20,645 nt of DNA from a virus: positions 1 to 20,645 of IMG/VR virus record IMGVR_UViG_3300032053_009941; one strand, given 5' to 3'. The notes under the pieces were generated by a model. The model was not told the DNA's origin. It was given only the letters and a program-made list of their open reading frames with translations, and searched no databases. Both the position numbers and the translations under genes were made by a program. Positions 1 to 7,601 of this stretch are shown here, piece after piece (position 1 is the first letter of the stretch; every line of letters begins with the position of its first letter).

Positions 1-1473
1 AGCCCCGTTGCCGCCCTCTTGCCCGGGCTGTCCCTCGGTTCCACCTTGCTGCTGCTGCGCCATCTGAGTTTTCATCTGCTGGAACTGGTTCCAGGTAGCG
101 TCCAGGATGCATTCTCCCAAACCATCGGGCAGTGGTTCTAGGTCGTTCAACTCCCTCATCTCGTCCACCGTCATCAGGTAGGTGGTCTGCTTCTTCTGGT
201 TGTCGATCTCGGCCGCCGCCTCCTTGGGGTCCAATCCCGTGAAGATGAACTGCAACTCCGGATTGATCGGCCAGATGAGATACCTGTTGATGTTGTCCTC
301 GATGAACATCAGAAGTGGGCGGAGACCCTTGTCACGGCTGTGCTTTACCCGTGTCTCGGTGTTGCTCTGGTTGCCCATGGACTGCGTCTGGCCTGTGTTC
401 CCGTAGAGAAAGTTGATCTCCGTGGGGTCGATGAGGCACAATCCACAGAACAGCTTGATCAGAAAATTGGACCACTCGCCAAACTCCATGTCCCTGTTGT
501 TCGTGTGGAAGTCGATCCAGGACGCCTCCTCAAAGTTCGTGATCGGAGTTCTCCAGGCGTTTGCGATGCCGCTCACCACCATGTGCCACTGGTTGGCGAA
601 GATCCTGAGCTTGTTGTCCGGCACTCTGGGCAAGTTCAGCATGCCCTTTGCCACGCTTCCCTGCTTGAAAAAAGCCGAATTGTAGTCAAACCCGTAGATG
701 GAAGACGTGACTATCCGGATGCCGAGTTCCAGCTCGCTGATCCCGTAACCATTCGCTCGAAGGTCTGTCCGTGGGTTGCGGACCGCGAAACACAGGTCGC
801 GCGGAGTGAACTCCTGGACCACCGATCCGTCGTAGACCTGGACGTATCGGATCTCCTTGTCCGCCTTCGAGATGTCCTTGTTCCACGGTTGGTCCACGAT
901 CCTGATCGATGAACCGTCGACGGCGTAGAAGTCAGCAGGGATCCCTTTTCGGTTATAGACAATTTCATGACAGGCCTGGTCGTAGAGCAGGCTGTCCTTG
1001 GCGAACTTCTGCAGAAACGTCGAGAACGAGTCCTTGATGTATCCCTGCGTCGATCCGCAGGTCGACACCCATTCCTCCAGATCGCGACATTGCGAACGTT
1101 CTTTCTTGGATGGGACAGCGTCCTTGTCCCGCATGCGGATCTGATAGCCCGATTCATTATCGTCATGCTGTGGACGAGAGAAAAGCTGGATCTGTTTCAG
1201 CCGTATTTGAAGGATTGGCGGAAAGATTGGCATCCGGTATGCCATGCGCTGCAGGGCATCGTAGCTGACCATTGAGTAACGTTCGCGGTACCCCAGCGTC
1301 TCGAGCAGGGCGAACGGATCCCAGTAGATGGCTTTCGGATCGTCAACGGGTGCCTCAGGGGCAAGCACCATGTTTGTCGGTCCGGCCTTCACCAGCGCCT
1401 CAGATCCGATCCGGTCTGTTACAGCGTCGGCGATGGCATCGATCACCAGGCCGACGGTCTCCTTGATGCCCAT
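1..1473 (-). CDS. Phage portal protein (3' end outside window)
   Basis: The frame is open from an ATG at 1473 to the window edge, giving 491 residues without a stop. A strong GGAGG site lies about 7 nt before the ATG. The portal forms the dodecameric ring at the capsid vertex through which DNA is packaged and ejected. What I see fits this family: a helical N-terminus, then RMPIFPPILQIRLKQI near residues 80-95 (the portal pattern of a Pro-hydrophobic stretch followed by a helix with Arg), a Tyr/Asp-rich wing region, and near residues 380-420 the segment GNTGQTQSMGNQSNTETRVK followed by a long helix. This last part is typical of the clip/stem-to-crown region. The last visible residues are Gln- and Gly-rich, as in many portal C-termini. 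It starts 13 nt after the 709-aa gene, so it is likely co-transcribed with the polyvalent genes. The family call is by resemblance; the subtype is not resolved. Confidence 0.85.
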   Translation of the reverse strand, partial: MGIKETVGLVIDAIADAVTDRIGSEALVKAGPTNMVLAPEAPVDDPKAIYWDPFALLETLGYRERYSMVSYDALQRMAYRMPIFPPILQIRLKQIQLFSRPQHDDNESGYQIRMRDKDAVPSKKERSQCRDLEEWVSTCGSTQGYIKDSFSTFLQKFAKDSLLYDQACHEIVYNRKGIPADFYAVDGSSIRIVDQPWNKDISKADKEIRYVQVYDGSVVQEFTPRDLCFAVRNPRTDLRANGYGISELELGIRIVTSSIYGFDYNSAFFKQGSVAKGMLNLPRVPDNKLRIFANQWHMVVSGIANAWRTPITNFEEASWIDFHTNNRDMEFGEWSNFLIKLFCGLCLIDPTEINFLYGNTGQTQSMGNQSNTETRVKHSRDKGLRPLLMFIEDNINRYLIWPINPELQFIFTGLDPKEAAAEIDNQKKQTTYLMTVDEMRELNDLEPLPDGLGECILDATWNQFQQMKTQMAQQQQGGTEGQPGQEGGNGA

Positions 1474-1486
1474 GCTGGGCCTCCGT

Positions 1487-3616
1487 TCAGTAGCTGCGCC
1501 CGTACGGTGGCTGTGCTCCGGGGATCTTGCCGTCCTCGTCGATCTGCACGGTCTCTTCGCCGAAGATCGAGTTCAGACCAACGCGCTTATCATCCGCCGA
1601 CTGGAACGGTTGATTCAATACCGCATATCCGTCGACGATCTCCGGCGTCACCTCGATTGTGGTCGCCCCGAAAGCCTGATGCTGGGTCATCTCCGGCGTG
1701 GACACCTCGGTGGGCTCCATCTCGGTTCCGGACTTCTTGAGCCCAAACGGAAGAGGCTCATAGAACCCGTTCTGTTGCTGGACGGCCTTCGACAGGTCGT
1801 AGTCGCCGAAAAATGACTTCACGCCAATGCTTTTTCTTCGTTCTTGTTCGTGGTGCAAGTGCTCGAAAATCTGTCTATGTCCCTCAACTGCTCCGGACGT
1901 CTTGGCACTATCCATTTGTAGAGAATGATGCTTCTTTCCTTCGTCCAATTCATCGTTGCTCAAGTGCCGATATCCGGTAACAACTCCCCGGTTGCGTTTC
2001 TCTCTGTCGTTTTGCTCTTGTTCTGGATCGTGCTTTGGTTTGTCTGTTCCGTAGATTGGTTTTCCGCCTGGCGTGTGACCAATGACATGCCCGCCACGGC
2101 TCCCCTCGCCCTGCGTTGACTTGCGCATGTTGCCCTCCGTGAAAGACTTCTTGTGAATGTCTTCTGGCTCCGCTCCGAGATCCTTGGATGCGTCATAGGC
2201 AAGTCCGGATGCCTCATGCGCCCTGGCGGAATTGTCTAACGCACCCTTCGCCTGACCTGGCCATTGATCTTTCGTCTTGGGATGGGCCCATTCTCTCAAA
2301 CCGTCTCCGGCGTGTGCATGAGTCATTGCAGCCTGGTTGTGTTGCATCGCCACTTGTTCGTGCTTCTCGGATTGCTCGCGAAGCTTTTTCGCTTTTGGGC
2401 TGGCCGGATCCCTCTGTCGCAGTTTTGCCGATCTGTTTCTCGTCTCTTCGGACGCCTTTTTGTGGAACATATACGCTTCGTTGTGTTTCGCCACTTGAAC
2501 ATGGTGTCGAGCAATTTCGGTTGACCAGTCCGCTACAGCATGTTCCTTTTCGGCATTTGCAGATGCATTAGCGGCCCGTTCCGTTTGCACCTTAATCGAC
2601 TCGGGGGATTCTCCACTCCTATGTGCCGTAGCCACTCGCAGATGTTCCCCCGCCGCCTTTTTGTGGGCGTCGGCCGCGTTGTACCTTTCCGCCGTTACTG
2701 GTCCGGGTCCATTATCGAGTTCGTAAGCCTTGGCCTTGTGGCTCTGACTTATCTTTTCGTGTCCCTGTGCCATACCCTCCGCTTCCGATCTGTATCCCGT
2801 CGGCTTATCCGCCTTTTCCGATCGTGCGTTTGCCTCTCCGGACAGACCTTCCGCCTCTTTCATCTTTTTCGTTGCTGTCTCGCTATCATGTCCGTGCTGC
2901 CTGATTGCTTCCAGCGCAGCGTCGTGCTTCTCGGCCGCCTCGAAGTGCTTGTCTTGGGCTTCCTTGTGGCGTTGCCAATCATCTCCGGTCTTGCCCGTCA
3001 TCTGATCGCGATGATGACGGGCCATCCTCCTATGCTGCGATGCGCGCTCTTCGTGCTTGTTCTTCGCGAGGTCATGAGCAACCTGCCTGGCGATCTGGCG
3101 TTGTTTCGTTGCCGAATCGAACTCCGGCTCCTTCCTCTCCACCTCTGGCCCACCGATCTTCTTCCGTTGCTCTGCCCGTTTCTCTTCTTTCGTCTGCTTT
3201 GGCGCCTTGACCTTCGGCGCCTTGGGCTTGCTGGCTTCCTCGGCCTCCCGGCTGGCCGTCTCGGCAAACCCACTCGCCCTGCCCGCCGCATAGCCAGCAG
3301 GGATCCCTTCGCCTAGTAGCTTGGACGCTTCATCATGCTTGCGAGCAGCGTCCTCGTGACGACTACCAGCCCCCAAATGGGCGATCTTGGCCTTCCCCTG
3401 TGGAAGCTTGGCCGCCTCTTCATAGTGCCCCTTGGCCTTGGCCCTATGCTCCATTGCCTTCTGCTGACTCTCGTAGACCGGATCGCCGCCCGCCGTGTGG
3501 CCCACCACATGTCCGCCTCGCGATCCCTCCCCCGTGCCCCCGCCGAACATCGACATCTGTTCCGCCTTCCGCAGTTCGTCCAGCGCGGCCCGTAGAAGTT
3601 CATCGTGGCGATTCAT
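1487..3616 (-). CDS. 709-aa His/Ala-rich helical repeat protein, putative polyvalent or ejected protein
   Basis: No enzyme domain is recognised. The ATG at 3616 overlaps the stop of the helicase gene (ATGA), with GAGGAG about 8 nt upstream. Residues 20-24 read QMSMF, then GGG and a Gly/His module GEGSRGGHV(V)GHT at about 29-41. The same module returns at about 503-516. Between them (about 55-480) lies low-complexity, mostly helical sequence with recurring A-x2-H-x2-A-A-x2-H spacing, rich in Ala, His, Lys and Glu, with helices separated by short Gly/Pro turns. The C-terminal 110 residues are less biased and more globular. The protein is part of the giant-gene block and directly precedes the portal gene. 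It may be an internal capsid or ejected protein that travels with the polyvalent proteins, or a scaffold-like helper. This is inference from position and composition only. Confidence 0.75.
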   Translation of the reverse strand: MNRHDELLRAALDELRKAEQMSMFGGGTGEGSRGGHVVGHTAGGDPVYESQQKAMEHRAKAKGHYEEAAKLPQGKAKIAHLGAGSRHEDAARKHDEASKLLGEGIPAGYAAGRASGFAETASREAEEASKPKAPKVKAPKQTKEEKRAEQRKKIGGPEVERKEPEFDSATKQRQIARQVAHDLAKNKHEERASQHRRMARHHRDQMTGKTGDDWQRHKEAQDKHFEAAEKHDAALEAIRQHGHDSETATKKMKEAEGLSGEANARSEKADKPTGYRSEAEGMAQGHEKISQSHKAKAYELDNGPGPVTAERYNAADAHKKAAGEHLRVATAHRSGESPESIKVQTERAANASANAEKEHAVADWSTEIARHHVQVAKHNEAYMFHKKASEETRNRSAKLRQRDPASPKAKKLREQSEKHEQVAMQHNQAAMTHAHAGDGLREWAHPKTKDQWPGQAKGALDNSARAHEASGLAYDASKDLGAEPEDIHKKSFTEGNMRKSTQGEGSRGGHVIGHTPGGKPIYGTDKPKHDPEQEQNDREKRNRGVVTGYRHLSNDELDEGKKHHSLQMDSAKTSGAVEGHRQIFEHLHHEQERRKSIGVKSFFGDYDLSKAVQQQNGFYEPLPFGLKKSGTEMEPTEVSTPEMTQHQAFGATTIEVTPEIVDGYAVLNQPFQSADDKRVGLNSIFGEETVQIDEDGKIPGAQPPYGRSY
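2177..3454 (-). repeat. Degenerate His/Ala helical repeat region of the 709-aa protein
   Basis: Over roughly 425 residues the protein repeats helices with His every 6 to 8 positions flanked by Ala, for example EKHEQVAMQHNQAAMTHAH and EAQDKHFEAAEKHDAALEA. At least four blocks can be picked out by eye, separated by short Gly- or Pro-containing turns. The repeats are diverged in DNA as well as protein, so they are old. A related segment closes the SNF2 protein (3667-3879). Confidence 0.55.
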
Positions 3617-6600
3617 ACGCGTTTCTCCTCGGCCTTCGGCTCGGGCTTGGGTTGTTTCTTTTCCGGCTTCTTGTTCTGCAGATTCTCCGACATCGCTCTT
3701 GCAGCGTCAGAGTACATTTTCGCCTCTGAGGGGGACAGCTGTCCAGACAGCGCTGCATGATGGGCCCCCATGGCAATCCTGTGCGCGTGGGCCGCGATGT
3801 CGTTCGCTTTCTCCGGCGCCTTCTCGTGGATCTCGAGCATCTTCTTGTGATACCCGACGGACGCCTTATGGTAGTCGGGCAACTTGTTCCCCTTCAGGAG
3901 CAGGAACGTCCCGGGACCGATCACCATCCGGAATGACTTCCGGAACAGGGAATCAATCACCCCTGACACCTGGTATTTCCGCATTCCAGATATGTCACGT
4001 GGTCCGGTATAGGAACTCGGAGCTTGCCGGATCAGGCTCAACGCAAACCGCACCTGCTTGAACGTCGGCCGCATCGTGGGGTGAAGCGACATGAAACTCT
4101 CTGCAAGTTTTGAATCTATCCCGGGATACTCTTTGCTGGTTGATCCTGAGGCCTCTTCGGTCCTTGCTTCCGGCCATGACGATCGTCGCGGTTCAGGACT
4201 GTACTTTTCGTAATTCTTTGTGTTGAGGTCGTGGGTCATTTCGTCAAGTTTGTCCGCCGGAACTGCCCACCCATACGATCGATCGTAGCGCTGCGTCGTG
4301 TGCTTCTTGATCGCGCTCTGCAGTTCCTTGGTGTTGCCGGTGACGGATACCAAGTTGGTCCCGTGGTACATGGGATGCGGAATCACCCGAAGCGCGTGCT
4401 TGAACAGCAACTCCTCGACCGTCTTTTCGTGCTTCGTCAGATCTTCCACTCCCTTTTCCTTTGGGAGCTTCGCCAGGTCGACCTTGATCTCGTGAGCCTT
4501 GGCCACCTTGGCCAGTGCTGGCATGTTCTCGATTGGCACCAGGAAGGTGTCGAGGTAGGCCAGCTGCTTGCCGCCCACCTTTGCGCCCGTGACCATCTTT
4601 TTGATCTTCGACTGCAGACCGGTTCCTCGAGCATCTATCTCATACATGCCCAACGTCGGCCGGTAAGTGATCTGTGGCCCGTAGTCCGGACCGCTGACGA
4701 AATGCTGTTTCAGCTGCTCTGCCGCCCGGCGACCCTCTCTCATTGCCTCCTTTTGTCGCTGGATCTGGCGGTCAGTGTAACGCTCCTTCAACACGTCCCT
4801 CCCGCCCTTCCTGGCCTCGGCAAACTGCCTGAAGTGAGCCCGGGCAGCCTCCGCCTCGTCCCTCAGTTGCTGCGTGTGCGGCTTCCCTGTCCGCTCCTCC
4901 TCTACCATTGCCTCGAGCCCATCCACCATGTCGTCAACGGACGCGTCAGGATCGATGTCCGCCGCGAAGTCGGATGCCATGAGCGACGTGGCCTCCGAGG
5001 CCTTCTCGGGGTTGCCGGAGGTCAGGGCTCCGAGTGCCCCCAGGCGCTTGCCACACTTGTGTGCCAGGGAATGCTCCGTCTCGGTGTCGGCGATCATCCA
5101 AATCATCTCGGTCTCACTCTTGGATCCCAGCCGATGACTCCGCCCGGCGAGCTGCAGCCAGCCCATTGACGTGTAGGGGATCGTCAGGTTGATCTGGACG
5201 CGGGGAGCCGTCCCCTTCGTGTCATGGAGACTGATCCCTGTCGCGCCCTTGGAGATAGTCGCCACGCAAACCTTCTTCTCCCCGCTCTGGTACATGGCCT
5301 GCTCAGACGTGGCTTTCTTGCGCGTGTCGCCGTGGATCTCCGCCACCTTGCCGGGACCACCCAGGGCATCGACAAGTTTCTTGGGCGTGCTTTCCATCTT
5401 GGGGAGCCTGGCGATCATGGCCTCGAAGTGGTTGGCCTGCGCCAGTAGCTGCATGGCCTTGCCTTCTTGATCGTCGGGCAACCTTTCCGCCTTGCGACGA
5501 AGGTACTTCGGTATCGCGGCGAGATGGGCGTGATCGGGAACTTTGAATTCGGAGTACAGGGCAACTTGCTTTCCCTCGGCAAGCGCCTTCTTGGCGTACT
5601 CGATTGCCTTGTCGGTCTTAACGCCCTCCCAGTACTTCTTTGACCAACCAGTGAAAAGAGCTTTCAGACACCCCCCCGGTAGCACAGCATATTCCTCGGC
5701 ATCCTTGATGATCTGTCGCGCCAACGAAACGGCCCCTAGGTGCTCCTCGGGGATGTCCGCTTCCTTCATCAGATCGAACCGCGCGTGAAGCCCCTCCATC
5801 GACGTCACACGGTTGATTGAAATACCGTCCACGTGCATCACGGCAGCGACGGCAGCCATGGGTAATGGGCTGGTCGGGTTGTTCACGCTATCCAGGGCCT
5901 TCCCCTTCACCTCACAACCAACGTATTCCGCCCACTTCAAGAACTTGTCGGTCGAGTCATCGTTGCCAAGTAGTACCTGTCCCTCCGGACCCTCGTTGAA
6001 CAAACCCGTCTTCCACAGGTAGTGCATCTCCTTGACGTTCTCGAACGGCGTGGCGGACATGTAGAGAACCTTGTCCGCCCTGGTCATCAGCTGGCGTGCC
6101 GCCACCGATCGCGAGCCCATCTTTTTCATGTTGTGGCACTCGTCGAACGCGATCGTGTCCCACGTCCCGTCGAATAGTTCTGGTCTGAACTTTGTGAGTG
6201 CCTCACCTTCGATGTTGACCTTCTGCTTCCCGTTCTCGTCCAGATCCGGCACCAGAAGCTCATCATAACTCACGATGTAGTAACCCGGAGCGGTAGAGCT
6301 GAGCTTATCCACTCCTTGCATGTCTATCCCGTACACGCCAGAATTCTCCGGCCCCATCCACTGCGTTTTGAGATTTTCTTTGCCGGAAACGGGAACCACG
6401 ACCAAGTTGCGTTTTCCGCCATGAGCTTGGAGCGCCGCAAGAGCTGTCAAACTCTTTCCTAGTCCGGCCGAATCTTGAATCAGAACACCGTCGCGATGTT
6501 TCCATGCCCAGTTGATTCGTTCCGCCCCCTCCTTCTGGTGCGGATAGAGCTTGTCGATCGCTCCAACCTGCTTCCCGGTCTCACGGTCGATGATCGGCGC

Positions 6601-7599
6601 AGGATGTGGGAAGTTCACGAGGCTGTCTGGAAGCTCCATCTCGGACGAGATCCGGGGGAGCAGATCGGCGTGTTCCGCGATTGCCGGCCCCTTCTGGTCC
6701 GTCACGGGTCTGGGATCTGCCACGGGACAGGGGTTCGGTGGCACATCGAAGAACTCGTTCAGGTCGAGGTCTTCTCCGATGTCTCTTGGCGCAGCTTCTC
6801 GTCTCTCTTCTTCGCTCGGTCCCTCATTAACTGGTCGATCCGGTCTCTGTCCTCCTGCGGCAGCCTCCAGTAGCCCGGGACCTCCACCACCACTCGGGGC
6901 AGGTTCTTTTTCTCGCTCATGCTTGATCTCCTCTGGGCTGACGACGATCTTTGGTGCCGGCGCTACTGGAGCGGGTTTCTCCGGTTCCTTCTCTTCCAAT
7001 GATGCGAGATGGGCAAAGTGATGCGCCATGGCGGGGTAGTCTTTTTCATGTGGCATCGCCGAAATACCACGTCCCGGGTACCAATACTGATAATGATCAC
7101 CCACCTTCTTATGGTAACCCCCATGCTTGCTGCCCGGGATGGGCGTGAATCCGGCCGGAGGTTTCTCCGCGCCCGTTGCACCTCCGACGTTGCCTCCGAA
7201 CAAACCCATCTGCGTTGCCTTGATGATGACGCGATCATGCCAATACCGATAGACGTCAGACGCTGACCCTTTCTCGATCTTCTTGAGCTTCTTGTAGTAG
7301 TCCGCATCCTCGGTCAAGTGGTCCTTGGCGATCTCTCGGGCGATCTTTCGGTCCTTGGTGTGCTCCATCTCGACGAGAGTCCCGGCCGCCAGCTGCTCGG
7401 AGTCGAATTTGGAGTCAGACTTGCCGGCCGCCAGTCCACCGGGGATCTGGTCGTTTTTGACCCCCTTGGAGCCCTTCATCTTCTGGAAGATGTGCATCAC
7501 CAGTGCCCAGTTGTGCCCCTGTCCCTGTTTCTCCGCCGCCGCCTTGGCGCGGGCCCAGAGGCCTTCTTCTTCTTTTCCGTGGACCGCGTTGACTGGCAT
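3613..7599 (-). CDS. SNF2-type helicase, large polyvalent protein with DUF5661-like N-terminus
   Basis: A 1328-aa multidomain ATPase. An in-frame GTG at 7605 exists, but the ATG at 7599 has GGGGAG about 6 nt upstream, so I take the ATG. Residues 60-110 match the DUF5661 pattern (VEMEHTKD ... AKDHLTEDADYYKKLKKIE). QMGLF is at 130-134 and a HGGY-YWYP module at 149-185. The helicase core spans about 348-848: YPHQKEGAERI (Q region), DSAGLGKS at 376-383 (Walker A), DECH at 486-489 (motif II), SAT at 515-517 (motif III), ATISKGATGISLHD near 780-793 (motif V) and GRSHRLGS at 819-826 (motif VI). All expected catalytic residues are present. The C-terminus (about 1241-1311) is a His/Ala helical hairpin like the neighbouring 709-aa protein. 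The protein probably translocates on DNA, perhaps to remodel host or phage nucleoprotein after entry. It overlaps the stop region of the 1803-aa gene, so the two are likely translationally coupled. Confidence 0.88.
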   Translation of the reverse strand: MPVNAVHGKEEEGLWARAKAAAEKQGQGHNWALVMHIFQKMKGSKGVKNDQIPGGLAAGKSDSKFDSEQLAAGTLVEMEHTKDRKIAREIAKDHLTEDADYYKKLKKIEKGSASDVYRYWHDRVIIKATQMGLFGGNVGGATGAEKPPAGFTPIPGSKHGGYHKKVGDHYQYWYPGRGISAMPHEKDYPAMAHHFAHLASLEEKEPEKPAPVAPAPKIVVSPEEIKHEREKEPAPSGGGGPGLLEAAAGGQRPDRPVNEGPSEEERREAAPRDIGEDLDLNEFFDVPPNPCPVADPRPVTDQKGPAIAEHADLLPRISSEMELPDSLVNFPHPAPIIDRETGKQVGAIDKLYPHQKEGAERINWAWKHRDGVLIQDSAGLGKSLTALAALQAHGGKRNLVVVPVSGKENLKTQWMGPENSGVYGIDMQGVDKLSSTAPGYYIVSYDELLVPDLDENGKQKVNIEGEALTKFRPELFDGTWDTIAFDECHNMKKMGSRSVAARQLMTRADKVLYMSATPFENVKEMHYLWKTGLFNEGPEGQVLLGNDDSTDKFLKWAEYVGCEVKGKALDSVNNPTSPLPMAAVAAVMHVDGISINRVTSMEGLHARFDLMKEADIPEEHLGAVSLARQIIKDAEEYAVLPGGCLKALFTGWSKKYWEGVKTDKAIEYAKKALAEGKQVALYSEFKVPDHAHLAAIPKYLRRKAERLPDDQEGKAMQLLAQANHFEAMIARLPKMESTPKKLVDALGGPGKVAEIHGDTRKKATSEQAMYQSGEKKVCVATISKGATGISLHDTKGTAPRVQINLTIPYTSMGWLQLAGRSHRLGSKSETEMIWMIADTETEHSLAHKCGKRLGALGALTSGNPEKASEATSLMASDFAADIDPDASVDDMVDGLEAMVEEERTGKPHTQQLRDEAEAARAHFRQFAEARKGGRDVLKERYTDRQIQRQKEAMREGRRAAEQLKQHFVSGPDYGPQITYRPTLGMYEIDARGTGLQSKIKKMVTGAKVGGKQLAYLDTFLVPIENMPALAKVAKAHEIKVDLAKLPKEKGVEDLTKHEKTVEELLFKHALRVIPHPMYHGTNLVSVTGNTKELQSAIKKHTTQRYDRSYGWAVPADKLDEMTHDLNTKNYEKYSPEPRRSSWPEARTEEASGSTSKEYPGIDSKLAESFMSLHPTMRPTFKQVRFALSLIRQAPSSYTGPRDISGMRKYQVSGVIDSLFRKSFRMVIGPGTFLLLKGNKLPDYHKASVGYHKKMLEIHEKAPEKANDIAAHAHRIAMGAHHAALSGQLSPSEAKMYSDAARAMSENLQNKKPEKKQPKPEPKAEEKRV

Positions 7600-7601
7600 G
7601 A

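Noticed and set aside
340-912. 190-aa plus-strand frame
   Set aside because: Antisense to the portal gene, whose translation is clearly a real protein.
2540-3316. 258-aa plus-strand frame rich in Leu, Phe and Arg
   Set aside because: It looks membrane-like, but this is the reverse complement of the His/Ala/Lys repeat region and has no support of its own.
4231-5169. 312-aa plus-strand frame
   Set aside because: Antisense to the well-supported SNF2 helicase gene; sequence is Leu/Val-rich without a recognisable domain.
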